Origin: CAZWRN01 sp964636275
Lineage (GTDB): Bacteria > Patescibacteriota > Microgenomatia > Daviesbacterales > UBA10151
Direction: 5' to 3'
Assembly (NCBI GenBank): GCA_964636275.1
Contig: CAZWRN010000031.1
Coordinates: 1 to 11,843, forward strand
DNA length: 11,843 nucleotides
Shown here one piece after another: positions 1 to 6,571 of this stretch (within the stretch, counting starts at the first letter, position 1; every line of letters starts with the position of its first letter). The notes below the pieces were generated by a model. It had not been told where the DNA came from. It was given only the letters and a program-made list of their open reading frames with translations, and did no database searches. A program made the translations under genes and the position numbers.

Positions 1-74
1 ACTAATCAAAATCGGTGAACACCTAACCAGTAATGGAAGGTCAATACCGAGGTAAATTGGGAAAAAGGATAAAG

Positions 75-121
75 TATAAAGGATAAAGTATAAAACTTAG
101 TTTTGTAATTTATAATTTATA
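75..121. repeat. AT-rich inverted repeat within intron P6
   Basis: Arms 75-96 and 100-121 are complementary at 18 of 22 positions around a 3-nt loop. The words GGATAAAGTATAAA and GTAATTTATAATTTAT recur, whole or in part, in the intergenic inverted repeat at 2008-2096. This suggests a dispersed element that has entered the P6 extension of the intron. Confidence 0.6.
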
Positions 122-144
122 AGCGAAGCTTGCGAGCTTACGCT
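122..144 (+). other. GC-rich hairpin in intron P6 extension
   Basis: AGCG-AAGCT-TGCG-AGCTT-A-CGCT folds into a 9-bp stem with one bulged A and a TGCG loop. It lies between the AT-rich repeat and the 3' strand of P6, so it is probably a P6 sub-hairpin. Confidence 0.5.
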
Positions 145-261
145 CTTAATTTTGACTTTTTACTAATCACTGTAACGACTTTCACATGCCAAACGGTATA
201 TGAGGATGAGAGTGGCCGGGTTACCCGGACAACAAACTTTCATAAGACGATTAGCTCCATT

Positions 262-358
262 TCAGATAAATCAGATAAATCTGATAAATCGGATAAACCG
301 GAAACATTTGTTTCTGATTTTATCTGATTTCATCCGATTTCATCCGACTATCCGGAAG
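262..358. repeat. Nonamer tandem repeats forming an inverted repeat (intron P8 region)
   Basis: The left half repeats AATCAGATA-like 9-nt units in one direction (TCAGATAAATCAGATAAATC and so on). The right half, after the loop ACATTTGTTT, repeats the complementary units (ATCTGATTTCATCCGATTTC and so on). Together they can form a long imperfect hairpin between P3 and the 3' strand of P7. Related units occur at 838-881 and weakly at 9241-9263. Confidence 0.65.
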
Positions 359-401
359 GGATGAAGGTATAGTCTACACAATTGGTAACAATTGATTTGA
401 G

Positions 402-787
<386 letters not shown>

Positions 788-795
788 TGGTTTCG

Positions 796-811
796 CCTGA
801 CGTAAGTCAGG
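796..811. repeat. GTAA-loop palindrome
   Basis: CCTGAC-GTAA-GTCAGG is a perfect 6-bp stem with a GNRA-type loop, just after the 23S 3' end. No T-run follows, so it is not a classic terminator. It could belong to rRNA processing or to a dispersed palindrome family that also includes the CCTGGC-GGA-GCCAGG at 3827-3841. Confidence 0.5.
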
Positions 812-837
812 TAAAGAAGCCTTCCATAGTATGATAT

Positions 838-881
838 TCCGATTTGATCTGATTTATCCGATCTCATCTGATCTATCTGCT
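838..881. repeat. Short degenerate tandem repeat (ATCTGATTT-type units)
   Basis: About four to five 9-10-nt units of the form ATCYGATYT in a row. They are the same family as the right half of the repeat in the intron P8 region, so the family occurs both inside the intron and in the 23S downstream spacer. Confidence 0.55.
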
Positions 882-912
882 AGTCGTATTCACATTTTAA
901 TGTATAAACATT

Positions 913-950
913 AATCCTGAGCAGTGAGCTTGTCGAACTGTCGAAGGATT
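913..950. repeat. REP-like palindromic element
   Basis: The outer arms AATCCT and AGGATT and the inner arms CAGT and ACTG make a stepped imperfect palindrome. It contains the words TCCTGAGC and TCGAAGGA, which resemble a type of intergenic palindrome seen in many bacterial genomes. It is non-coding and sits between 23S and the terminator. Confidence 0.45.
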
Positions 951-971
951 CAGTAGAAATATCTTCTACAA

Positions 972-1000
972 AAAAAGAGGCCCCGCAAGGGGCTTTTTTA
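972..1000. terminator. Bidirectional intrinsic terminator
   Basis: GCCCC-GCAA-GGGGC (980-993) is flanked by an A-run on the left and a T-run on the right, so it can end transcription in both directions. On the plus strand it follows the 23S gene. On the minus strand it follows the stop codon of the small membrane protein, which overlaps its edge at 998-1000. Confidence 0.85.
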
Positions 1001-1468
1001 GTGAAAATATTTTTTGATTTTCCATAAAAAAGGGATTCCCATAGCCCAATAAATTAAAAAATAAATTACTGAAATAACATGGAAGCCTTCCAGTAAATCT
1101 TTGATAAAATACTGAATTTGACCAGATTCAACCAAAATCTTGAATATTGGATACAGCAAAAAAAGAATAAACATATACCACCAGGCGTAAACTGATCTTT
1201 TAAATAAACCATAAATAAAAATTAGCCAAATAAATAACGAAAAAATAATAATTCCTACAAGGTATACATAAATAACTGATTGATCAAATTGGGATATTGA
1301 TTCATATGTAAGTTTGTTGATAAATGTTAAAAACAAAAAAAGCGGATTTAGTGTTACAAAATCATGATAATAATCATGCATCCTAGTTCCTAGGTAGAGT
1401 AGAGGCAAATATATTAAAGCAATAACGGGCAAAAAACGTACACTAGTAGAATAAAATTTCTCACTCAT
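998..1468 (-). CDS. Small integral membrane protein of unknown function
   Basis: A 156-residue protein with about four hydrophobic membrane segments, roughly residues 10-27, 42-52 (weak), 66-90 and 95-111, followed by a hydrophobic stretch at 129-150. It ends in the basic tail KIKKYFH. No signal-peptide cleavage site or known catalytic motif is visible, and I do not recognise the family. The ATG start follows an AT-rich leader without an evident Shine-Dalgarno. It lies convergent to the 23S gene and shares its terminator. Its upstream neighbour is divergent, so it appears to be monocistronic. It could be a pore, a small-molecule carrier remnant or an accessory membrane protein; nothing in the sequence decides this. 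Confidence 0.7.
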   Translation of the reverse strand: MSEKFYSTSVRFLPVIALIYLPLLYLGTRMHDYYHDFVTLNPLFLFLTFINKLTYESISQFDQSVIYVYLVGIIIFSLFIWLIFIYGLFKRSVYAWWYMFILFLLYPIFKILVESGQIQYFIKDLLEGFHVISVIYFLIYWAMGIPFLWKIKKYFH

Positions 1469-1597
1469 TATCTAATAAATGTATCAGATAGCTGAAAGGA
1501 GATAAAGGAGTGTGGAATAAACAATATAATTCAAACAATACAGACTTAGAAAACTAGGCCTGTAGCTATTATATCACACCCATTTTAGCTTCAGAGG

Positions 1598-1626
1598 TTG
1601 CCTTTGAGGGCATAAATTAGTACAAT
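1598..1626 (+). promoter_or_regulatory. Sigma70-type promoter for the 121-aa protein
   Basis: TTGCCT (1598-1603), a 17-nt spacer and TACAAT (1621-1626). The predicted start of transcription is near 1633, only about 8 nt before the ATG. That leaves no room for a normal Shine-Dalgarno and suggests a near-leaderless mRNA. Confidence 0.6.
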
Positions 1627-1640
1627 CTCTGCCTACGAAG

Positions 1641-2006
1641 ATGACAGATGAAACTCCCAAAAATACCCAGAGCCGCTTTCCTGAGCATGAACAACTGCTT
1701 TTAATCAGCTTAAAACTGTCAGATAGCGAGATGGGGAGTAGTGAAGACGAGGAATATGTCGAGGATATCGAGGAAAAACTGATCCAGAAAGTCGAGGAAC
1801 TCGACTTTGCTATCTGGGACGGGCATGAATATGGAGGGGGATATGCTAAAGTATTTTTGTATACATCTGACGTCGATAAGCTTTATAAATCAATCTATTC
1901 GACTTTGAAAAATATCAATTTCACCCCGGGATCATTGATCATTTTGCAATACAGACACAAAGACATGGATCATTTCATTATTGATCCCAATAAGCTACCG
2001 GATTAG
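1641..2006 (+). CDS. Conserved-looking small soluble protein, function unknown
   Basis: A 121-residue acidic soluble protein with no signal peptide or membrane segment. The first ~15 residues look disordered. The rest reads as an alternating alpha/beta domain with a long acidic helix (about 35-53). Its central motif FAIWDGHEYGGGYAKVFLY (about 56-74) resembles the D-G-x-E-x-G-G-G-x-x-x-x-x-Y pattern I associate with small uncharacterised proteins. That resemblance is from memory and weak. A promoter lies just upstream, leaving a very short leader. The gene runs convergent with the PAS-domain membrane protein, and the two share an AT-rich inverted repeat in the 3' spacer. Function is unassigned. 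Confidence 0.7.
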   Translation: MTDETPKNTQSRFPEHEQLLLISLKLSDSEMGSSEDEEYVEDIEEKLIQKVEELDFAIWDGHEYGGGYAKVFLYTSDVDKLYKSIYSTLKNINFTPGSLIILQYRHKDMDHFIIDPNKLPD

Positions 2007-2007
2007 G

Positions 2008-2096
2008 AAAGTATAAATTACAAATTATAAAGTATAAAACCACGTAACTAGTTTTATCTTTTATCCTTTATAATTTATCCTTTGTAATTTATCCTT
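2008..2096. repeat. AT-rich inverted repeat between convergent genes
   Basis: The left arm 2008-2040 and right arm 2051-2096 are largely complementary, allowing a ~10-nt gap. They are built from units such as ATAAATTACAAA and TATAAAGGATAAA. The element separates the 3' ends of two convergent genes and could act as a weak two-way terminator. It shares sequence words with the inverted repeat inside the intron (75-121), so it is more likely a dispersed element. Confidence 0.6.
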
Positions 2097-3727
2097 CAAA
2101 GCGTTCTAGCTGCTTTATCCAAAGCAATCTGAATCTCTATCTTGGCTCCATTTGAGGATAGCTGAACCTGATAAGGGATGTTTAAGATAGTGCACAGCTT
2201 TTTAAATAAAAATCCCTCCATACCACTTCCGGAAGCAAGCCTTGTTTTGGCACCTACAACGGGGTTGTTTAATTCAAACAGATCATTTAGTTCACTCTCT
2301 TGTACTCCTGGATTGGGCATACTGACTTTGAGATATATTTTCCTATCATTGTCCTGGCTGGCATCCAATACAATTGATTTATAAGGAGTCGATGAAGCCA
2401 CAATCATGCCTATTTCTAGCATTTTACGCAAGATGATACCGACAAATCTTTTTTCAAGCGGTAGTGAATAGATAGAAGGGGAGAGGTCCAGATCTGAAGT
2501 CTGAGATTCATGTAGTTTGACATATGCCGCCTCTTTTGCGTCTGGATCAGCAAAGGTGACAGTAGCACTGATACCCAAAAAAGCCGCCAGTGCTCTGGAT
2601 TCGGCTACTTTTTGATGAGATAAAATCACCACATCAGTCAGTACAGGTTTTTCAGAAATTGCATGGTCTTCCAGCTCTTGAGATAAAAATATATCTTCTT
2701 CAATATGAGTCACTAGTCCAATATTGGCTTTGACACTGTCATAGGTTGTCCCTGGCTGGATTCTGGCAAAAGCATCAAGTAGTAAATTTTTTCGTTTGAT
2801 TGCTTCAGAAATACTCGCATGAGCATGTTCTTCCCGCTTAGCCGCTGGTTCACTCATCACTATCACGATCTGTGAGATGACTCCTTGAGAGTCGGCTAAA
2901 GGACGAATCTGGACTAAAACAGGCTTCGGCTTGATATTGGCCTCGGTAATCAACATAAATCCTTCGACAAAATGAGAAGCATGGTCTTTTAAAGCCACAT
3001 CTATCGATAAAGACGCGGCATCAGCACTATTTCCAGACAGATCTTTAAAAGTAAAAACATCAAACATTTTTTTACCCAATATATCCTGTTTATCTATTTG
3101 TAGATACTTTTCAACAGATACGTTTACTGAAACAATAGACAGATTTTGATCCGTGACCACTACCAGATCATTGAGAGCTGTCAAAATTGAAGACTCTTTT
3201 TGCTCCTGCATCTTGATATAGTTTTTTAGGATTTTGGTAAAAGCATCCTTCATAAAATAGTTGTGGGATAAATACAGAGCCAGAGGGATAATAATCAAAA
3301 ATGACATTCCATAGATCACCGCAGTCCAGGGATCGTTTAGAAAAGTACCAGCCAAAATAGGATCATAGCGAAGCTGAGCCGCCAGGATACACAGTGAAAA
3401 TATTAGGAAGAAGATAGGGGTTTTACTATTTAGAAGAAAAATAGCTCCCAGTGTATATATATGTATGATAATTAAAAGAGGTGAATAGAGACCCCCACTA
3501 GATATCACCAAAATTTGAACTAAAAAAGAACTTAAAAGCACCGCAATGCTAGTCTGCCAGGGGGTTTGTTTTTGTTTGACGTTGTTAAATTTACCCAGTA
3601 GGATCACAGCAAATAGCAATACTACGGAAATGATTTGCTGGCTAAAAACGGAGCTGAGTTTGAAGTAGATTAATCCAAAATTTATCAAAGTTGATATTAT
3701 AAACAGGCCAGTGATGAGAATGGGCAT
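2096..3727 (-). CDS. Membrane PAS-domain protein with degenerate histidine-kinase core
   Basis: A 543-residue protein. Residues 1-158 hold about five to six membrane segments, containing ISSGGLYSPLLIIIHIYTLG (76-95). A short charged linker (160-180) leads to a PAS-like sensor domain (about 181-292). Residues 293-350 occupy the place of a dimerisation/phosphoacceptor domain, but lack a clear H-E-x-R/K box (H301 and H303 sit in HAHAS). Residues about 424-536 resemble an HATPase_c fold. LEKRFVGIILRKMLEIG lies at the N-box position without the usual Asn, and ASGSGMEGFLFKK (498-510) stands where GxGxGL is normally found. This suggests a sensor that binds ligand or partners without standard autophosphorylation. 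No response regulator is adjacent. The gene is divergent from the prepilin gene across 65 nt and ends in TGA. Confidence 0.7.
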   Translation of the reverse strand: MPILITGLFIISTLINFGLIYFKLSSVFSQQIISVVLLFAVILLGKFNNVKQKQTPWQTSIAVLLSSFLVQILVISSGGLYSPLLIIIHIYTLGAIFLLNSKTPIFFLIFSLCILAAQLRYDPILAGTFLNDPWTAVIYGMSFLIIIPLALYLSHNYFMKDAFTKILKNYIKMQEQKESSILTALNDLVVVTDQNLSIVSVNVSVEKYLQIDKQDILGKKMFDVFTFKDLSGNSADAASLSIDVALKDHASHFVEGFMLITEANIKPKPVLVQIRPLADSQGVISQIVIVMSEPAAKREEHAHASISEAIKRKNLLLDAFARIQPGTTYDSVKANIGLVTHIEEDIFLSQELEDHAISEKPVLTDVVILSHQKVAESRALAAFLGISATVTFADPDAKEAAYVKLHESQTSDLDLSPSIYSLPLEKRFVGIILRKMLEIGMIVASSTPYKSIVLDASQDNDRKIYLKVSMPNPGVQESELNDLFELNNPVVGAKTRLASGSGMEGFLFKKLCTILNIPYQVQLSSNGAKIEIQIALDKAARTL

Positions 3728-3756
3728 ATCTTAATCTTAACATTAAATAGCTTAAC

Positions 3757-3786
3757 TTGACTTTGGATGATTAATCTTGAAATACT
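3757..3786 (+). promoter_or_regulatory. Candidate promoter for the prepilin-like gene
   Basis: TTGACT (3757-3762), an 18-nt spacer and AATACT (3781-3786). The predicted transcription start coincides with the ATG at 3793, which would give a leaderless message. The -10 match is modest. The same 65-nt spacer must also hold the promoter of the divergent PAS protein. Confidence 0.35.
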
Positions 3787-3792
3787 TATCTT

Positions 3793-4329
3793 ATGCCCGC
3801 CCCACATAAATTTAAAATTTCAAATGCCTGGCGGAGCCAGGTTGGTTTTACCCTTGTCGAACTACTGATCACTATATCTATCATTGCTATTTTGTCTACT
3901 GTAGCTATAGCCGTATATACCAACGCTCAAAAAAATGCCCGGGATGGTAAAAGAATCGAAGATATTAAACAGATTCAGCTGGCTTTGGAACAATATTACG
4001 CACTCAATAAAGCCTATCTGCAACCTTCCAGCTGCCCAATTGGAGGTGGTGGATGCTCAATCCCACCTTCAGATGGAACAGTCTTTAATGATATTAAAAG
4101 TTTCTATCAATCAAATAGTAACCCCAGAGACCCTTTATCGACTGGATCTTACAACTATGTTTATTATATAAACAACACCACCTGTAACACTCCTAAGTAT
4201 GTCCTTTGTGCTACCCTGGAAAATTCCAGTAGTGGTAATACCGCGTTACCTTTACCAGGATCTCCCTATAACTGTGCCACATTTACAGCTGGCACCGGTG
4301 CTTACTGCGTAAAATCCCAATCTGAATAA
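3793..4329 (+). CDS. Type IV pilin-like / pseudopilin protein
   Basis: A 178-residue protein with a class III (prepilin) signal. The leader of 18 residues ends in Gly18. The mature protein starts FTLVELL, with the conserved Glu at +5, followed by a hydrophobic helix to about residue 42. A prepilin peptidase would cleave after Gly18 and the helix would pack in a pilus or pseudopilus core. The C-terminal part (about 60-178) is a globular domain rich in Ser, Asn, Gly and Tyr, with six Cys (58, 64, 147, 153, 170, 177) that may form disulfides. The leader contains an in-frame DNA palindrome (3827-3841). No pilus-assembly genes are adjacent. It may serve in attachment or DNA uptake, as proposed for CPR pili; that role is inferred. 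Confidence 0.88.
   Translation: MPAPHKFKISNAWRSQVGFTLVELLITISIIAILSTVAIAVYTNAQKNARDGKRIEDIKQIQLALEQYYALNKAYLQPSSCPIGGGGCSIPPSDGTVFNDIKSFYQSNSNPRDPLSTGSYNYVYYINNTTCNTPKYVLCATLENSSSGNTALPLPGSPYNCATFTAGTGAYCVKSQSE
3827..3841. repeat. Palindrome inside the prepilin leader
   Basis: CCTGGC-GGA-GCCAGG is a perfect 6-bp stem with a 3-nt loop. It encodes part of the leader segment AWRSQV, before the Gly cleavage site. It is similar in form to the palindrome at 796-811, so a small repeat may have inserted in a tolerant part of the gene. Confidence 0.5.
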
Positions 4330-4334
4330 CGCGC

Positions 4335-4363
4335 TTGTTTTCAGCGTCAAAATCTGTTATTAT
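4335..4363 (+). promoter_or_regulatory. Promoter of the 5S rRNA gene
   Basis: TTGTTT (4335-4340), a 17-nt spacer and TATTAT (4358-4363). The predicted transcription start, about 4370, coincides with the 5' end of 5S rRNA. The 5S gene therefore appears to be transcribed on its own, a few bases after the stop of the prepilin-like gene. Confidence 0.6.
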
Positions 4364-4367
4364 AAGC

Positions 4368-4485
4368 TCCTGGTGGTTTGTGCATAGTGGTCCGACCTGA
4401 TCCCATCCCGAACTCAGTAGTCAAACGCTATAGCGGTGACAATAATGCATCCGAAAGGTTGTGTGAAGATAACTCACTGCCAGAT
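4368..4485 (+). rRNA. rrf: 5S ribosomal RNA
   Basis: About 118 nt with the 5S hallmarks: TGGTCCGACCTGATCCCATC, then the loop CCGAACTCAG, then AAACGCTATAGCGG, and the closing helix CTGG (4370-4373) with CCAG (4480-4483). The ends are placed from the closing helix and may be off by 2-3 nt. The gene has its own promoter and a strong terminator. It lies about 3.6 kb from the 23S gene, with three protein genes on one strand or the other plus the prepilin gene in between, so it is not part of a classical rRNA operon. Confidence 0.92.
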
Positions 4486-4493
4486 TTGATCAA

Positions 4494-4519
4494 AGCCCTC
4501 CCTAAAGGAGGGCTTTTTT
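4494..4519 (+). terminator. Intrinsic terminator of 5S rRNA
   Basis: AGCCCTCC-CTAAA-GGAGGGCT is an 8-bp perfect stem followed by a run of T, about 9 nt after the 5S 3' end. Confidence 0.9.
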
Positions 4520-4532
4520 GTTTTTTAGCCTC

Positions 4533-4549
4533 GCAAGGCCTCGCCTTGC
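4533..4549. repeat. GC-rich palindrome in the 5S-rpsA spacer
   Basis: GCAAGGC-CTC-GCCTTGC is a perfect 7-bp stem with a 3-nt loop, followed by AAGTTTTAG. It could be a second weak terminator for 5S or another dispersed palindrome. Confidence 0.45.
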
Positions 4550-4575
4550 AAGTTTTAGCCCTCTAATTCTCCCGT

Positions 4576-4604
4576 TTGTAAATAGCTTGCCTGTAGTGTA
4601 TAAT
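4576..4604 (+). promoter_or_regulatory. Promoter of the S1 gene
   Basis: TTGTAA (4576-4581), a 17-nt spacer and a perfect TATAAT (4599-4604). The predicted transcript starts near 4611 and leaves a ~25-nt leader with the Shine-Dalgarno AAAGAGGA (4621-4628). Confidence 0.7.
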
Positions 4605-4635
4605 CCCTCTATCTTTACGAAAAGAGGATACATGC

Positions 4636-5694
4636 GTGGCAAATATGTCGATGGCCGATCTTTTGGCCAAACAATCAAAACAAGTTAAATCAATTACCCG
4701 AGGCGAAGAAGTTGAGGGCACCATAGTTGCTTTTGTTGGTGGCGAGATCATCGTTGACCTTGGTACCAAATCCGAAGGTGTTTTTCAGAAAAAAGATCTC
4801 TCCCCAGATCAGGCTAAGTCTATCAAAGTAGGAGATAAAATCACTGCAACCGTGATCCATCCAGAAAATCAATCAGGCCAGGTAGTACTTGGCTTGCAAA
4901 GAGCAGCTGGTAGTCGACCAGGCACGGAAAAATTTACCAAATTCCAAAGAGCCATCACCACTAAGCAGGTATTTAAAGGCAAAGTTTTAGAATCCAACAA
5001 AGGTGGATTAGTAGTCGAGGTAGATAATGTCCGGGGTTTTCTACCTACATCACAAGTTAGCTTATCTCAAGCTGCCAATATCGAAGAGCTGATCGGTAAA
5101 GAGCTGGATCTGATCACACTTGAAGTAGAACCAAACCAAAACCGGCTGATCTTTACACAAAAAACTTCCTTGTCTGAAGAGTCAAAAACTAAACTCACCT
5201 CTCTAAAAGCTAAAGATAAAGTTAAAGGTAAAGTTGCTGCAGTATTACCATTTGGTGTATTTGTTAGTTTGGAAATAGGTGTAGAAGGGCTGGCTCATAT
5301 CTCTGAGCTATCCTGGGATAAAGTCGAGGATCCAAATACCCTGTTTAAAGTAGGGGATGAGGTAAATGCCGTGGTATTGTCTGTCGATGAACAGTCTGGC
5401 CGGGCCAATTTGTCGATCAAACAGCTCGCAGCCGACCCATTTGCTGATAAAATCAAAGATATTCAGGTCGAAGATGTCCTGAAAGGAAAGATTACAAAAA
5501 TTACTCAAAATGGCGTAAATGTTTTGTTAAAAGAATCTATTGACGGTATGGTTCCTGCTGCAAAGCTGGCCGGAGATGAAGGCTACACTGAAGGAGAAGA
5601 GTACAACTTTCTGGTCGACTCTATCGACAATAGAAAAAGACAGATCGTCCTGTCGCCATTCATTACTTCCACCAAAGACCTGATCTACCGATAA
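4636..5694 (+). CDS. rpsA: 30S ribosomal protein S1 (four S1 domains)
   Basis: A 352-residue protein of four OB-fold S1 RNA-binding repeats: about 22-90, 110-176, 192-264 and 278-345. The third is the most canonical, with VKGKVAAVLPFGVFVSLE (196-213), GLAHISELSW (218-227) and ANLSIKQL at its end. S1 binds the 5' regions of mRNA and helps load them on the 30S subunit. Four repeats is shorter than the six of E. coli S1 but normal for many bacteria. The GTG start is chosen because AGAGGA sits 7 nt upstream; ATG 4632 is out of frame and the in-frame ATGs at 4645 and 4651 are further from it. It has its own promoter. No strong terminator follows. A general S1-domain RNA-binding protein is the only alternative. 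Confidence 0.92.
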   Translation: MANMSMADLLAKQSKQVKSITRGEEVEGTIVAFVGGEIIVDLGTKSEGVFQKKDLSPDQAKSIKVGDKITATVIHPENQSGQVVLGLQRAAGSRPGTEKFTKFQRAITTKQVFKGKVLESNKGGLVVEVDNVRGFLPTSQVSLSQAANIEELIGKELDLITLEVEPNQNRLIFTQKTSLSEESKTKLTSLKAKDKVKGKVAAVLPFGVFVSLEIGVEGLAHISELSWDKVEDPNTLFKVGDEVNAVVLSVDEQSGRANLSIKQLAADPFADKIKDIQVEDVLKGKITKITQNGVNVLLKESIDGMVPAAKLAGDEGYTEGEEYNFLVDSIDNRKRQIVLSPFITSTKDLIYR

Positions 5695-5724
5695 ATCCTA
5701 TGTCCAAGACTGATCTGATAGGCG

Positions 5725-6129
5725 ATGCCGTTTGTGCAAATTCCATTTGCAGATGAAATAGCTGGAGAATTCAGCCCACTTGGCAATTCCTACTTTATAG
5801 CTGTTAACTACAGTGAAACACCACGGGAACAACGAGATAAGTTATTTAAAAGACCACAAATCTAACAGAAAATTATTTCTGCAACTAAAATAACTATCAA
5901 TAACCAAGAAACAAGTTATCTAAACAAATTACAAAAACAAATAACCAAAAATAAATTTGGTTTAACTATTTGGAACTTAAGATTTGTATCTTGGAAGACT
6001 TATCAACTTATGGAGACATGTTTTGTGAGACGCAATACGCAACTAGCAATACGACTCTATCCGTTTTGCGTGTCTCGTATCACGATTTTCTCCTTTCTTA
6101 CCTTGGAAGAGGGAATGATCCAAAGCTAG
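5725..6129 (+). pseudogene. Possible decayed ORF with one internal stop
   Basis: The ~500-nt stretch 5695-6193 has no confident gene. One frame starts with ATG at 5725 (MPFVQIPFADEIAGEFSPLG...), meets a TAA at 5863-5865, then stays open for 87 codons to a TAG at 6127-6129. The part before and shortly after the TAA has protein-like composition, e.g. PREQRDKLFKRPQI then QKIISATKI. I do not recognise a family. Overlapping short frames (from 5700 and 5970) are less convincing. No Shine-Dalgarno is seen. The last third overlaps a small inverted repeat (6027-6076). A broken gene, a real 46-residue peptide (5725-5865) or chance all remain possible. Confidence 0.3.
6027..6076. repeat. Imperfect inverted repeat with ACGCAATACGCAA-type words
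   Basis: GAGAC-GCAA (6027-6035) pairs with TTGC-GT-GTCTC (6066-6076). Between them are the repeated words GCAATACG and GCAATACGA. It resembles the low-complexity interspersed repeats elsewhere in the window. Confidence 0.4.
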
Positions 6130-6193
6130 AGTGTTACCTGAATCTGCTCGCTACAGGCAGTCGAATCAAACAAAAATGAAGATTAATATCAGA

Positions 6194-6571
6194 CTAATCC
6201 TTTGTGGGCACTCTGTCAATAATTTTACACTGACCAAATCTGCTCATCTTTAAAAGTGCCTTATCATAGGTTAAAAACACCTCACATCCGGCCTTGTCTG
6301 CACTTTGAAGCTGTACATTATCTTCAAAATCATTGGTTTGTCCCTCTAAGGCTTTTTGGAGGACAGACTCGTCAAATGAAACAGCTATATAATTTTCTAA
6401 AGCCTCCAATAAACCATCTTCAGGCATTTTATACTTGAATAGATAAGCTAAAATATGAATTGAAAGAGGAGAAAAGTAAACTTCATTACCTGTCAAATCA
6501 TCCAGTGATAAAACTTGTCGTTTCTCGATCAAGTCAATAATAATATTTGCATCAAGAAACACCTTTGCCAT
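6194..6571 (-). CDS. PIN-domain ribonuclease toxin (VapC-like)
   Basis: A 125-residue protein with a PIN-domain pattern. FLDANIIIDL places the first acidic residue at Asp7. The segment SPLSIHILAYLF (34-45) matches the second helix. NDFEDNVQLQSA (80-91) supplies the central acidic residues Asp81 and Asp84, and VFLTYDKALLK (98-108) the last one, Asp103. PIN toxins are Mg-dependent RNases that cleave tRNA, rRNA or mRNA; the target cannot be read from the sequence. The start overlaps the end of the upstream antitoxin gene by 20 nt, which implies translational coupling. The pair is monocistronic apart from each other and is transcribed from the promoter at 6830-6858. Confidence 0.85.
   Translation of the reverse strand: MAKVFLDANIIIDLIEKRQVLSLDDLTGNEVYFSPLSIHILAYLFKYKMPEDGLLEALENYIAVSFDESVLQKALEGQTNDFEDNVQLQSADKAGCEVFLTYDKALLKMSRFGQCKIIDRVPTKD

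Larger units (their letters stand above)
1..401 (+). ncRNA. Group I intron in 23S rRNA, 3' part
   Basis: This is the 3' part of a self-splicing group I intron; P1, P2 and the 5' splice site lie upstream of the window. Seen in the sequence: P3 GTGAA 15-19 with TTCAC 181-185; a plausible P4 ACCT 21-24 with AGGT 50-53; a possible P5 CCA-GTAA-TGG 27-36; P6 56-67 with 156-167 (11 of 12 pairs, including one G-T wobble); P7 A175 and GACT 177-180 (C176 bulged) with AGTCT 371-375; P9 CAATTG-GTAA-CAATTG 379-394; terminal G at 401. The S-like element AAGGTATAGTCT at 364-375 is typical of group I cores. Immediately after 401 the sequence becomes 23S rRNA at the equivalent of E. coli C2501, in the peptidyl transferase loop, so the insertion site is about L2500. 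The P6 and P8 extensions are made of repeats found elsewhere in the window. No homing endonuclease is visible here. The subgroup is not assigned. Confidence 0.85.

Noticed and set aside
130..327. 65-aa ORF as an intron-encoded homing endonuclease
   Set aside because: It runs through P7, P3 and the repeat block, has no LAGLIDADG, HNH or GIY-YIG motif, and consists largely of repeat-encoded SDKSDK residues.
262..358. CRISPR-like array
   Set aside because: The units are 9-10 nt, degenerate and contiguous, without unique spacers, and they reverse direction half way. They are tandem/inverted micro-repeats.
796..811. Intrinsic terminator after 23S
   Set aside because: The stem is good but no T-run follows; the hairpin at 980-993 is the better terminator.
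788..4367. tRNA genes in the rRNA spacers
   Set aside because: No cloverleaf with a TTCRA-type T-loop and paired acceptor ends was found in any spacer.
4378..4566. 62-aa ORF
   Set aside because: It overlaps the 5S rRNA gene and its terminator.
5970..6179. 69-aa ORF with a TTG start
   Set aside because: No ribosome binding site, poor composition, and it overlaps a repeat. A competing frame from 5725 is at least as good.
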